In this document: piece after piece, positions 18,841 to 26,825 of the stretch
Layout of the letters: each line of letters opens with the position of its first letter
Position numbering within the stretch: the stretch's first letter is position 1
Source: Akkermansia sp.
GTDB taxonomy: Bacteria; Verrucomicrobiota; Verrucomicrobiia; Verrucomicrobiales; Akkermansiaceae
Length of the DNA stretch: 37,801 nt
Reading direction: 5' to 3'
Assembly (NCBI GenBank): GCA_030536145.1
Contig: JAUNQN010000026.1
Coordinates: 2,159-39,959, forward strand
Notes under the pieces: model-generated
Told to the model about the DNA's origin: nothing
Seen by the model: only the letters and a program-made list of their open reading frames with translations
Database searches by the model: none
Made by a program: the position numbers and the translations under genes

Positions 18841-19392
18841 ATGAAGACTCTCAATCTGAACGTGACCAAGCGTGAGGCTGTCGGTACCGGCAAGCTGAAC
18901 GCCCTCCGCGCCCAGGGCTACGTGCCCGGCGTGATCTACGGTGCCGTGGAAGGCAACATCAACGTGGCAGCCAAGGCTTCCGACGTGCGCGTGCTTCTCA
19001 ACGAGGCCGACAACGACGGTATCTTGGTGAACCTGAACCTGGACGGCAAGGAAGTGCTGGCCCTGGTGAAGGACATCCAGCGCAACTGGCTGGTGGACGG
19101 CGTGACCCACCTGGATTTCCAGGCCGTGACCCCGGACAGCGTGGTGAAGACCAAGGTGCTGGTGAAGCTCAACGGCACCCCCGCCGGTGTGGCCATGGGT
19201 GGCCAGGTGCACCAGATTGTGTACGAAATCCCGGTGAAGTGCGCCGTGAAGGACATCCCCTGCTGCGTGAGCGCCGACATCACCGCCCTGAAGCTCAACG
19301 AGTCCCTGCGTCTGGCCCAGGTGGAGATGCCCGCCAACGTGACCACGCCGTTCAACGGCACCGTGGTGCTCGCTTCCGTGGTGAAGCCCTAA
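18841..19392 (+). CDS. rplY: Large ribosomal subunit protein bL25 (CTC family)
   Basis: bL25 binds 5S rRNA in the 50S central protuberance. The 183-residue protein is the long CTC form: an N-terminal 5S-binding domain (MKTLNLNVTKREAVGTGKLNALRAQGYVPGVIYG and onward, about 1-95) plus the C-terminal TL5-like beta domain (about 96-183). It has a single-gene unit with its own promoter, structured leader and terminator. The purine stretch AAAGAAAG about 10 nt upstream of the ATG is at best a weak Shine-Dalgarno. Confidence 0.95.
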   Translation: MKTLNLNVTKREAVGTGKLNALRAQGYVPGVIYGAVEGNINVAAKASDVRVLLNEADNDGILVNLNLDGKEVLALVKDIQRNWLVDGVTHLDFQAVTPDSVVKTKVLVKLNGTPAGVAMGGQVHQIVYEIPVKCAVKDIPCCVSADITALKLNESLRLAQVEMPANVTTPFNGTVVLASVVKP

Positions 19393-19419
19393 GCTCCCCC
19401 GCAGAATCCAATCTTACAG

Positions 19420-19455
19420 GCCGCACTCCTGCACGGGAGTGCGGCTTTTGCTTTT
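19420..19455 (+). terminator. Rho-independent terminator of rplY
   Basis: GCCGCACTCC (19420-19429) pairs with GGAGTGCGGC (19436-19445), followed by TTTTGCTTTT. Confidence 0.9.
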
Positions 19456-19459
19456 AGGC

Positions 19460-19488
19460 TTGCCAAGAGCAGGGGGCAGGGCTATCAT
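19460..19488 (+). promoter_or_regulatory. Sigma-70 promoter of the NlpC/P60 lipoprotein
   Basis: TTGCCA (19460-19465), 17-nt spacer, TATCAT (19483-19488). It lies directly after the rplY terminator. Transcription should start at or next to the ATG at 19496, again leaderless. Confidence 0.65.
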
Positions 19489-19495
19489 GGCGGGC

Positions 19496-20224
19496 ATGAA
19501 ATACCGCCGCCCCGCCTTCCTTTTCCTGCCCCTGCTGCTGGCCGCCTGCGGCAGCGCCCCGGAGCACGCTGCTCCCATCCTGCCCGCCGCGCCCTCCGTA
19601 ACCCGGGCAGAGGTGCGGCAGATTGCAGATGCCTACACGCAGATGCAGTGGAACGGCCGGCGCAGCCTGGCACGGCACGGGAACGACCCGGACGGCCTGC
19701 GCGTGGATACCCCGGACAAGGGAGTGCGCCGCAAGATGGGCTACCGCTTCTGGTGGACATGCGGCAGCAACCAGGGCATGCCGTACAAGTGGGGCGGGTT
19801 TGACACGCCGCAGCAGTTCCTGCAGCGCCTGCATACGGATGCCACGGTGTATGCGGGGGATTATGCCTCCCCCGGCAAGATACAGGGCGGTGATGATGCG
19901 GTGAGCCGCTATGCCGCCGGCATAGACTGCAGCGGTTTCGTATCCCGCTGCTGGCGCCTGGAGCGCCCCTATTCCACGCGTGAGCTTGGCGCGCTGTGCC
20001 GCCCGCTGGGCAGTGTGGCGGAGCTGGAACCCGGGGATATCATGCTGCTGCCGGGGGTGCATGTGTGGCTGTTCATGGGGTGGAAGGATGCCGCGCGCAG
20101 CCACATGCTCATAGCAGAGGCCGGCGGCGTGCCCGTGTGGAACTGCGCGTACAAGTACGTGGATACGCAGCATTTCCTGGATGAGGGCTACCGCCCGTAC
20201 CGCTACAGGAATATCAAGGATTGA
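19496..20224 (+). CDS. NlpC/P60-type peptidase lipoprotein
   Basis: The 242-residue lipoprotein begins MKYRRPAFLFLPLLLAACGS, with lipobox LAAC (Cys18). The C-terminal half contains AAGIDCSGFVSRCW, the catalytic-cysteine signature of NlpC/P60 papain-like peptidases, and a later GDIMLLPGVHVWLFMGW carrying the catalytic His. Such enzymes cleave D-Glu-mDAP type bonds in peptidoglycan stems. The segment between signal and catalytic domain contains WWTCGSNQGMPYKWGGFDTP, a common substrate-cleft region. The start at 19496 was chosen because the upstream ATG at 19487 lies inside the -10 box. Confidence 0.8.
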   Translation: MKYRRPAFLFLPLLLAACGSAPEHAAPILPAAPSVTRAEVRQIADAYTQMQWNGRRSLARHGNDPDGLRVDTPDKGVRRKMGYRFWWTCGSNQGMPYKWGGFDTPQQFLQRLHTDATVYAGDYASPGKIQGGDDAVSRYAAGIDCSGFVSRCWRLERPYSTRELGALCRPLGSVAELEPGDIMLLPGVHVWLFMGWKDAARSHMLIAEAGGVPVWNCAYKYVDTQHFLDEGYRPYRYRNIKD

Positions 20225-20272
20225 CCTTAGCGCAGTGCTTGGCGTGCTGCCCGGTTGGCTGGGCTGAGGTTT

Positions 20273-21286
20273 CTATTCCCAGAACGCTTGCGGGTCAACC
20301 ACCCCGCGCAGGTCCACATAGCGCGTGCGCAGCAGGGCGCTGCTGCGGTATCCCATCTCCCACTGCAGTGCCGTGTAATCGTGGAAATGCCCCAGGTGGT
20401 AGCTGGCAAAGGTGTGGCGCAGTGCATCCTGCGTCCAGCGGCGGCTTGCGCTGTCCCACCCGGCGGCGCGGCGCAGGGTCCTCCACTTGCATAGCCAGTT
20501 CGGCGGGCATACCGGCTCATGCGCCGCATGCTGCCCGGCATCGCCCAGCAGCCGTGCCAGCGGCGGATTGATGGTTACCCGCCGCGCGCCACCTGTCTTG
20601 CTGTGCTGCGGTAATATGCAAATGCTGCCGTGCTCCAGGTCCACCTGCCCCCAGGTGAGCCGCTGCACCTCCTGCGGGCGGATTCCCGCATACAGCATCA
20701 TCCCCACGGCGGACAGGCAGGCTCCGTTCTCGTGTTCCTGCGCTGTTTCCAGCAGGCGGTCTATCTCCTGCGGGGCGAGCACCTGCACGGCCTTCTCACG
20801 CACCACCGGCACCTCCACCCGCGCCACGGGATTGGAATCACACCAGCCGCGTTTTACCGCGGTGGAGAACACCCCGCTCAGGATGGCGCGCGCCTTCTTG
20901 TACTGCTGCGGCGTGTCAAACGCGGCTGCCAGGTACTGCGCGCAGTCCTCTGACGTGATGCTGCGCACCCGCCGCTTTTCCAGTCCGGGATTGCGTTTCA
21001 GCAGCCGCTTGCAGATGTAGCGGAAATCCACGATGCTGCGCGGCCTCAAACCCTTCGCCCTGCGGGATTCCAATGCAGCCTCCACCGCTGCAGAAAAGTT
21101 CACGGTCCTGGATTCCTGCTTCAAGCGTTCCGTCCCCAATTCCAATATCTTGCGCGTCCTCTTCTCGTTTCCCCTCCCGGCCTGCATTGCTTCCCTGGCC
21201 ACCAGGGCGAGTTCCAAAATATCGCCGCCCATACCCCGCAGCACCTCCAGCGCCGCATATTCGTCTCCTGTGAGTTCTGTTGTCAT
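20273..21286 (-). CDS. Tyrosine recombinase (phage integrase family)
   Basis: The 337-residue protein has an N-terminal SAM-like core-binding domain (about 60-150) and a catalytic domain with R203 (YAGIRPQEV), K230 (HSKTGGARR), R290 (DALRHTFASYH) and the nucleophile Y323 (TRYVDL). The two usual histidines are replaced: the HxxR position is D287 and the LGH position is Y313 (MGYRSS). Composition is host-like, unlike the AT-rich genes upstream of it. The start codon lies 4 bp from one arm of a 20-bp inverted repeat whose other arm sits in the promoter of the glycan genes. It could therefore be a DNA invertase acting on that repeat, or the integrase of a degraded island. Confidence 0.88.
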   Translation of the reverse strand: MTTELTGDEYAALEVLRGMGGDILELALVAREAMQAGRGNEKRTRKILELGTERLKQESRTVNFSAAVEAALESRRAKGLRPRSIVDFRYICKRLLKRNPGLEKRRVRSITSEDCAQYLAAAFDTPQQYKKARAILSGVFSTAVKRGWCDSNPVARVEVPVVREKAVQVLAPQEIDRLLETAQEHENGACLSAVGMMLYAGIRPQEVQRLTWGQVDLEHGSICILPQHSKTGGARRVTINPPLARLLGDAGQHAAHEPVCPPNWLCKWRTLRRAAGWDSASRRWTQDALRHTFASYHLGHFHDYTALQWEMGYRSSALLRTRYVDLRGVVDPQAFWE

Positions 21287-21289
21287 GCC

Positions 21290-21475
21290 TACGTATTTTT
21301 AATGAGTATTAGATGCTAACTTACCCTTTGTGATTCAAATGTTATTAGTTTCAGAAGCAAACATATGCCAACGCGGAAAAGATTGCGTTTGTCATCAGAG
21401 GGAAGATAAGGCTGCCCCGCGTTGCAGTATTGTACTTTTTGAATATTCTGCTTGCATACTCATTAAAAAAACGTA
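21290..21475. repeat. 20-bp inverted repeat pair enclosing 146 bp (candidate invertible segment)
   Basis: The arm at 21290-21309 (TACGTATTTTTAATGAGTAT) and the arm at 21456-21475 are inverted copies with one mismatch. The left arm lies 4 bp from the recombinase start codon. The right arm forms the spacer of the promoter facing the glycan genes. Neither arm is found elsewhere in the window. The 146 bp between the arms contain no gene and no second obvious promoter. Confidence 0.75.
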
Positions 21476-21479
21476 TAAT
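21452..21479 (+). promoter_or_regulatory. Promoter of the glycan gene pair, spacer made of an inverted-repeat arm
   Basis: TTGCAT (21452-21457), 16-nt spacer, TATAAT (21474-21479). The -10 lies mostly outside the repeat and the first four bases of the -35 lie inside the enclosed segment. Inversion would replace the -35 by TCTAAT. Predicted leader about 55 nt. Confidence 0.65.
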
Positions 21480-21541
21480 AGGGCGCGCAGTGTTCCAGGA
21501 AAGCTAGCGCAAGGCTGGAAGGCTCAGGAAATTCCATATCC

Positions 21542-23509
21542 ATGCGTCTCATGATCCTCTTTTCTTTTCTTGTTATAGCCATTACGCTCTTTTGCGTGCC
21601 ATCCAGCGCAAGAGGCCGTATCTATTCTCCCCTATGCATATGCATGGGGCTCATACTGTACCTTTACGAAGAGTTGGCCGGAGGCTGTTCAAATGTATGC
21701 GACATATACCAGCATCCGGCGATCTCATCCTGCGTGCCCTTAACGGCAATCATAATCTATCTCTATTGGCATCCAAGGAAAAACAAAGACTTGACCGACG
21801 TTCCTGGCCACCTGTATGTAGCAATTCCCGCCATGCTGTTTACATTGGGATGTATATCTGGACACAGGGTCGAGCTGACAGGAAGGTGGCTCGAAGGCCT
21901 GACTCTAGGCTGTGCCGAGATGTATAGCATAATATATCTCATGGCTCTCTACTGCCTTTTCTACCATGCAATAAAGGAGGCCTATACTCTCTTCGGCACA
22001 TCTTTCCAAAATAAATCTCAACGTGATGCCAATTGCAAGGGTGGAAAACTGCTTCAGAAATATCTGTCTCTTCTCCAAACCCACCCTTTTCGTGTTTCTT
22101 TTTTTACTCTGCTGGCCATTTATGCCCCGCTAGCTATCATTTCATATCCAGGGCTCTTCAAATGGGATCTCGACCAACAAATACTACAAGCCTTCCCTGA
22201 ACTTCAGGCAGGACTCTCCTCATATACGGTAGGACACCAGATTGATTCGGATGTATACTTGTGCAATCATCATCCCATTGCACATACAATGTTGGTGCAT
22301 TGCTGTATCAGAATTGGTCTCTGCTTATTGCACAATGGCAACATAGGTGTATACTTGTTCACATTATTGCAATTTGCATCTATATTGTGCGCTATAGCGT
22401 ATGCCATGCAAGTAGCTGTAAACAAAGCATGCGTGCCATCCCGGGTATGTGCGTGCCTCCTTGCATTTATGGCGCTGTTTCCCCGTGTCCAAAGTTTTGT
22501 ATTTCTTATCACCAAGGATGTGCCATATGCTGCGGCATTGCTCACATTCATAGCAGCCGGGTATACCCTGGCCGTTAGACCTGGAAACTGGAAGCATGAG
22601 AAAAAAGCATTATGCCTTTTCATCATTTCGGCAGTAGCCACGATTTCCTTCCGCAACGAGGGTATATACGTCATTACCCCATTCTTGCTTTTATGTGCGT
22701 GTTTCCTCAAGAATATACGTAAGTCGGCATGCGCAGCCTTGATTGTCATTTTTTTCTCGACATTCATCAAAAATGCGTCTTTGGAGTACTATCACGTCAA
22801 TCCGGGCAGCATCCGGGAGACTCTTTGTTTACCGCTACAGCAAACAGCCAGATATGTTGTTACATACCCCGCTGAAGTGACAGAAGAAGAAAAGCGGGCC
22901 ATCAACCAAGTTATACCTTATGAGGAAATTGCTCATAAATACAATATAGACAGTGCCGACCCCATAAAAGACTCTTGGCGCGAGCATCAGGTGTCAGCCC
23001 AAGACACTAAGGACTATCTACGAGCATGGTTCCACATGTTCGCCAAGCACCCGCTCTGCTATATTGAGGCAACTTTTATAAACCACTACCTGACATTCTA
23101 CCCAGGTAGGAAGATTACTACATGTCCCGATGCATACGAATCCGTTCATTGCATGGACTTGATAAGCCAGAAGACTCGAATGGCCGGCTTTGAATTCCAC
23201 CATCCTCCCGTTCTCCTGAAGCAATTGCAGCGCTATATCATGATACGGGAGAAGGTATATGGATGTATCTCTATCCTGGCTTCTGCGGCAATATACACAT
23301 GGATTGCCATATTTCTTATTGCCTACTTTATATGGAAGAGGAATCCAACCGCACTGGCCTTCCTCACCCTGCCGGGGTGCGTAACAGTCATCTGTATCTT
23401 GGGGCCGCTCAACGCTGATTACGGACGCTATATCTTCCCCCTAATCCTGACAGAGCCATTCCTTGTCCTATACCTTAAACAAATCCCCAATACGCCAAAA
23501 ACGAAATGA
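21542..23509 (+). CDS. Large polytopic membrane protein, DUF6020-like (putative glycan/glycosyltransferase role)
   Basis: The 655-residue protein has about a dozen hydrophobic segments, with a large hydrophilic portion between about 430 and 550. The block YPGLFKWDLDQQILQAFPE followed by NHHPIAHTMLVH and later FLITKDVPYAAALL and SFRNEGIYV resembles the DUF6020/GT-C-like membrane proteins of surface-polysaccharide loci. The D of WDLDQQ could be a catalytic acid as in GT-C enzymes; this is inference. It overlaps the following GT2 gene by 4 nt (ATGA), so they act together. Composition is clearly AT-richer than the flanking genes, suggesting transfer. Confidence 0.75.
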   Translation: MRLMILFSFLVIAITLFCVPSSARGRIYSPLCICMGLILYLYEELAGGCSNVCDIYQHPAISSCVPLTAIIIYLYWHPRKNKDLTDVPGHLYVAIPAMLFTLGCISGHRVELTGRWLEGLTLGCAEMYSIIYLMALYCLFYHAIKEAYTLFGTSFQNKSQRDANCKGGKLLQKYLSLLQTHPFRVSFFTLLAIYAPLAIISYPGLFKWDLDQQILQAFPELQAGLSSYTVGHQIDSDVYLCNHHPIAHTMLVHCCIRIGLCLLHNGNIGVYLFTLLQFASILCAIAYAMQVAVNKACVPSRVCACLLAFMALFPRVQSFVFLITKDVPYAAALLTFIAAGYTLAVRPGNWKHEKKALCLFIISAVATISFRNEGIYVITPFLLLCACFLKNIRKSACAALIVIFFSTFIKNASLEYYHVNPGSIRETLCLPLQQTARYVVTYPAEVTEEEKRAINQVIPYEEIAHKYNIDSADPIKDSWREHQVSAQDTKDYLRAWFHMFAKHPLCYIEATFINHYLTFYPGRKITTCPDAYESVHCMDLISQKTRMAGFEFHHPPVLLKQLQRYIMIREKVYGCISILASAAIYTWIAIFLIAYFIWKRNPTALAFLTLPGCVTVICILGPLNADYGRYIFPLILTEPFLVLYLKQIPNTPKTK

Positions 23510-24468
23510 ACAAGACCGCAGTCCTTATTCCCTGTTATAACGAGGCCCCAACCATTACCAAGGTAGTCCGGGATTTTCAACGAGCGTTGCCAGAGGCAAC
23601 CATCTATGTATACGACAACAATTCCACCGATGGCACAGCCGACATCGCGTCAAAGGCCGGGGCTGTCGTGCGGTACGTCCGGCAGCAGGGAAAAGGGCAT
23701 GTTGTCAGGCGTATGTTTCTGGAAATAGATGCTGAATGTTACATCATGGCAGATGGAGATGACACATATCCAGCGGACGAGGCACCGAAGCTGCTGGCTC
23801 CCATTCTGGCGCACGAAGCAGACATGGTAGTGGGAGACAGACTGTCATCATCATATTTTTCTGAAAACAAGCGATTGTTTCATGGATTCGGAAATTGCCT
23901 TGTCAGAAAGAGCATCAACAATCTTTTTCACACCAATATCATGGATATCATGACCGGATACAGGGCTTTCAGCTATGACTTTGCAAAGACCTTCCCCATT
24001 TTGTCAAACGGATTTGAGATTGAGACAGAAATGAGCATCCATGCTGCAGACAAGAGACTGGCAACCGTCAGCATCCCTGTCACATACAAGGACCGGGCGG
24101 AAGGAAGCATCAGCAAATTGAATACATACAAGGACGGATGTCGGGTACTCATGACCATAGCCAAGCTATATTGCATGTACAAGCCTCTCCCCTTTTTCAG
24201 TACCATAGCAGTTATAAGCGGCGGTACTGCGATAGGATTCTTCATTCCCGTTTTTCACACCTACATTACAAGCGGCCTAGTACCAAATTTCCCCACACTT
24301 ATTGTCTGCTGCTTTACGCTGGTGACAGCCATCATTGCTTTTTTCTCAGGCCTCATGCTACATGTGCTTTCCCGTAAGAGCAAGCAGGATTTTGAGATGC
24401 AACTGCATCAGGTTCACATACAGAAATTGCTTACATATCAAGCTGCCGACCTCCGACAAACGCGATGA
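23506..24468 (+). CDS. Family 2 glycosyltransferase, DPM1/GtrB-like with two C-terminal membrane helices
   Basis: The 320-residue protein has a GT-A domain: VLIPCYNEAPTITKV at the N-terminus, DNNSTDGT (37-44) and the DxD-type metal motif ADGDDTYP (82-89). Acceptor-side motifs MTGYRAF and FEIETEMSIHA follow. Two membrane helices (about 228-250 and 263-287) anchor it. This layout matches polyprenyl-phosphate sugar transferases (DPM1, GtrB, ArnC-like), which load a sugar on a lipid carrier. The coupled upstream membrane protein would then be a natural candidate for the lipid-linked sugar user. AT-rich like its partner. Confidence 0.9.
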   Translation: MNKTAVLIPCYNEAPTITKVVRDFQRALPEATIYVYDNNSTDGTADIASKAGAVVRYVRQQGKGHVVRRMFLEIDAECYIMADGDDTYPADEAPKLLAPILAHEADMVVGDRLSSSYFSENKRLFHGFGNCLVRKSINNLFHTNIMDIMTGYRAFSYDFAKTFPILSNGFEIETEMSIHAADKRLATVSIPVTYKDRAEGSISKLNTYKDGCRVLMTIAKLYCMYKPLPFFSTIAVISGGTAIGFFIPVFHTYITSGLVPNFPTLIVCCFTLVTAIIAFFSGLMLHVLSRKSKQDFEMQLHQVHIQKLLTYQAADLRQTR

Positions 24469-24553
24469 TGAAAATCCACCCGCTGAGTGTATCTACCAGC
24501 CCTCAGGACCACAGCTCGTACAGGGTGGCAGGGCTGCTGTTGCTCCGCGCCCC

Positions 24554-25786
24554 TTACCCGCGGTACTTGGCCTTGGCGTGTTGCCACAGGGCGTAGGCCG
24601 CGCAGAGCACGTTCGGGAGCCAGAGCACAATGTAGGGCGTGATGCCGGAGCTCTTGCGGGAGAGGTCACAGAAGACCAAGGCCATGAAATACACGGCAGC
24701 TACCAAGATGCCCATGGCAAAGCCGGTGGAGGTATCCCTGCGGCGGGCGGTGATGGCCAGGGGCACGCCGATGAGGGAGAAGACGATGCATGCGCAGGCA
24801 AAGGAGGCGCGCTTGGTACCCTCCGTCTTGAAGGAGAGGTAGTTCTTCTTGTCCATCTGCGTGTAGTAGTAGTCCGTGTCTCGCCGGGCCTCTGCCCAGA
24901 GCTTGCCGGCGCAGGGGAAGGCGGGTGCGGTGTTTGCCGCCTGCTCATAGCGTGAGACGGCGCCTTGGTCCACGGTGTCTGCCAGCTCCTTGTGCTCCAG
25001 GGCGTAGGCTATCTCGTCGTTCGTAAAGCGGTTGGGCTTGAGCTTGCGGTGGGTGCGTATGGGGATATGCACCTGCAGGGGCATGCTGCCGATGACGGGC
25101 AGGCTGGTGCCGGAGGATTTGGAGAATTCAATGGTGGCGTTGTGCAGCGTGAGCTCCAGGATGCGGGTCTTGGCATCAAACTCGCCGATGGTGGCGGTCT
25201 GCGCGTGGATGGCATCGAAATCCCCGTTGTCGGCAATCTGGTTGTCCTCCCCCAGGGGGTATACGTGCAGGCCCTTCAGCTCGTCGCCGTCGCGCTGCTC
25301 TATGTACACCTGCACCTTGTCCAGCTTGGTGGCGGACTGGCTGGAGTTCAGCAGGTTGCGCGGGTTGTCCATGGCGGCGTGCATCACCAGCTCGCTCATG
25401 GCCTGCTTGCCGCGGGGCGCCACCTCTATGTTGATGTAGTAGCACAGGGCGGAAAGGGCAATGCCCAGGCCGATGGCGGGGGCGCTCAGGCGCCACAGGC
25501 TCAGCCCTGCCATGCGCATGGAGGTCAGCTCGTTGTCCGCCGCCAGGCGCCCGTACACCAGCAGCACCGCGGTCAGGAATCCCCACGGCACGGAGAAGGT
25601 AAGGGAGAAGGGAACCACCTGGCAGATGAAATCCACCACAATGGAGGGCGGCGCGCCGCTCTCCACCAGCAGGGCGTGCAGCTCCTTGAACAGCTGGCCC
25701 ATCAGCAGCAGCATGGTGAGCGACAGTACACCCAGGAAGGTGATGCCGATAAGCTGGCGGAGAATGTAGCGGTCCAGTGTTTTCAT
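24554..25786 (-). CDS. LptF/LptG-family permease (YjgP/YjgQ)
   Basis: The 410-residue inner-membrane protein begins MKTLDRYILRQLIGITFLGVL, the family signature start. It has helices at about 13-33, 50-75 and 97-120, a periplasmic jellyroll-like segment (about 130-300) and three C-terminal helices. With LptB it extracts lipopolysaccharide from the inner membrane and passes it to LptC/LptA. Its presence supports a diderm cell. Whether it is LptF or LptG cannot be decided. An in-frame ATG at 25837 lies in the -35 region and was rejected. Confidence 0.88.
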   Translation of the reverse strand: MKTLDRYILRQLIGITFLGVLSLTMLLLMGQLFKELHALLVESGAPPSIVVDFICQVVPFSLTFSVPWGFLTAVLLVYGRLAADNELTSMRMAGLSLWRLSAPAIGLGIALSALCYYINIEVAPRGKQAMSELVMHAAMDNPRNLLNSSQSATKLDKVQVYIEQRDGDELKGLHVYPLGEDNQIADNGDFDAIHAQTATIGEFDAKTRILELTLHNATIEFSKSSGTSLPVIGSMPLQVHIPIRTHRKLKPNRFTNDEIAYALEHKELADTVDQGAVSRYEQAANTAPAFPCAGKLWAEARRDTDYYYTQMDKKNYLSFKTEGTKRASFACACIVFSLIGVPLAITARRRDTSTGFAMGILVAAVYFMALVFCDLSRKSSGITPYIVLWLPNVLCAAYALWQHAKAKYRG

Positions 25787-25808
25787 GGGGGGAATCCCTG
25801 CGCGGGCT

Positions 25809-25837
25809 ATTCTAGCAGATTGGGGCGGGGCATGCAA
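25809..25837 (-). promoter_or_regulatory. Sigma-70 promoter of the LptF/G gene
   Basis: On the minus strand TTGCAT (25832-25837), 17-nt spacer, TAGAAT (25809-25814). Leader about 15 nt. Divergent from the cdaA promoter, 22 bp away. Confidence 0.75.
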
Positions 25838-25859
25838 TTCTTATCTCTACCCTTTCTGC

Positions 25860-25888
25860 TTGTCATGCGGGGTGAATGGGGCTATAAT
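25860..25888 (+). promoter_or_regulatory. Sigma-70 promoter of cdaA (leaderless)
   Basis: TTGTCA (25860-25865), 17-nt spacer, TATAAT (25883-25888). The ATG at 25895 is 6 nt after the -10 element. Confidence 0.8.
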
Positions 25889-25894
25889 CCGGGC

Positions 25895-26674
25895 ATGGCG
25901 TGGATGGATATCCTGAGAGCGAGTTTTGAGATACTGGTGCTGTGGATAGTGCTCTACCAGCTGTACCGCATGGTGAAGGGCTCCCGCAGCGGTGCTATCC
26001 TGGCGGGCCTGGTGGTGTGCCTGCTGCTGTGCACCTTCGTGCTGCGCGTGGCAGAGGCGCGCGTGCTGCAGGAGATAGCCGGCTTCATCATAGGTCCCAG
26101 CACGCTGCTGGTGGTGCTTTTCCAGCCGGAAATCCGCAATTTCCTGGCCAAGATGGGCGGCAACGGCCTGCTGTCCTCCTTCATGCTCGCCAAGCCCCGG
26201 CAGGAGACCGGGTTTGTGGAGAAGGTGGTGGATTCCGTGAGCTACCTGGCCGGCCACCGCTACGGCGCGCTCATCGGCATTTGCCGCACGGATTCCCTGG
26301 ACGAGTACGCCAAGGCCCGCGGCGCCACGCAGATTGATGCAGAGTATTCCAGGGAGCTGATAGGCACCATCTTTTTCCCCAAGACCCTGCTGCATGACGG
26401 AGCCGTGATTGTGAAGGACGAGCGTGTGGTGTGCGCCGCCGCCATCCTGCCCGTTTCCAACAAGGAGCTGAAGGACCGCAGCCTGGGGCTGCGCCACCGC
26501 GCCGCTATCGGCCTGGCGGAAACATCGGATGCCGTCGTCATCGTGGTTTCCGAGGAAACCGGCAGCGTCTCCCTGGTGGTGGGGAACAGCATGCAGCGCA
26601 ACCTCTCCATGGACCTGCTGGCCAAGCGCCTTCAAAACCTACTGTACAGCCATGCAAATACGGAAGAAAATTAA
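25895..26674 (+). CDS. cdaA: Diadenylate cyclase CdaA (DisA_N domain)
   Basis: CdaA makes the second messenger c-di-AMP from two ATP. The 259-residue protein has the usual three N-terminal membrane helices (about 12-26, 33-51, 57-76) and the DisA_N/DAC catalytic domain with DGA (168-170) and RHRAA (200-204), plus SEETGSVS (219-226). An upstream in-frame extension exists, but it crosses the promoter and antisense of the LptF/G gene. The start at 25895 coincides with the predicted transcription start. A 56-codon gene for a membrane anchor overlaps its end; in many bacteria this place holds the regulator cdaR (ybbR). Confidence 0.94.
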   Translation: MAWMDILRASFEILVLWIVLYQLYRMVKGSRSGAILAGLVVCLLLCTFVLRVAEARVLQEIAGFIIGPSTLLVVLFQPEIRNFLAKMGGNGLLSSFMLAKPRQETGFVEKVVDSVSYLAGHRYGALIGICRTDSLDEYAKARGATQIDAEYSRELIGTIFFPKTLLHDGAVIVKDERVVCAAAILPVSNKELKDRSLGLRHRAAIGLAETSDAVVIVVSEETGSVSLVVGNSMQRNLSMDLLAKRLQNLLYSHANTEEN

Positions 26675-26822
26675 GCAGATACTTACGGACAACTGGATGC
26701 CCAAGCTGGTGTGCCTGCTGGCCGCCGTGCTGGTGTGGCTGCTGGTGGACCACATGGTCAGCCGGGACGAGGGCCCCGCCTGGAACATGGATGACGTGCT
26801 GTTTACCAAGCCGGGGAATTGA
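26652..26822 (+). CDS. 56-residue membrane protein resembling only the anchor of CdaR/YbbR
   Basis: The product begins MQIRKKIKQILTDNWMPKLV, continues with a single hydrophobic helix (LVCLLAAVLVWLLVDHMV, about 19-36) and ends after about 20 polar residues. The NW-x-K-L-hydrophobic-VWLLV pattern is that of the N-terminal anchor of YbbR/CdaR proteins. No YbbR repeat follows, because the stop at 26820-26822 comes 3 nt before bioD. It overlaps cdaA by 23 nt, so it is translationally coupled. Either it is a real minimal CdaA partner or the remnant of a truncated cdaR. Confidence 0.7.
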   Translation: MQIRKKIKQILTDNWMPKLVCLLAAVLVWLLVDHMVSRDEGPAWNMDDVLFTKPGN

Positions 26823-26825
26823 CCT

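Noticed and set aside
20238..24585. Near-identical 14-mers CTTGGCGTGCTGCC (20238) and CTTGGCGTGTTGCC (24572) flanking the recombinase and glycan genes, possible attL/attR
   Set aside because: Only 13 of 14 bases match and the right copy lies inside the conserved 3' end of the LptF/G gene in GC-rich sequence, where such similarity is easily found by chance.
24965..25894. Upstream in-frame extension of cdaA
   Set aside because: The extension runs antisense through the LptF/G gene and across the cdaA promoter; the protein family starts at the ATG at 25895.
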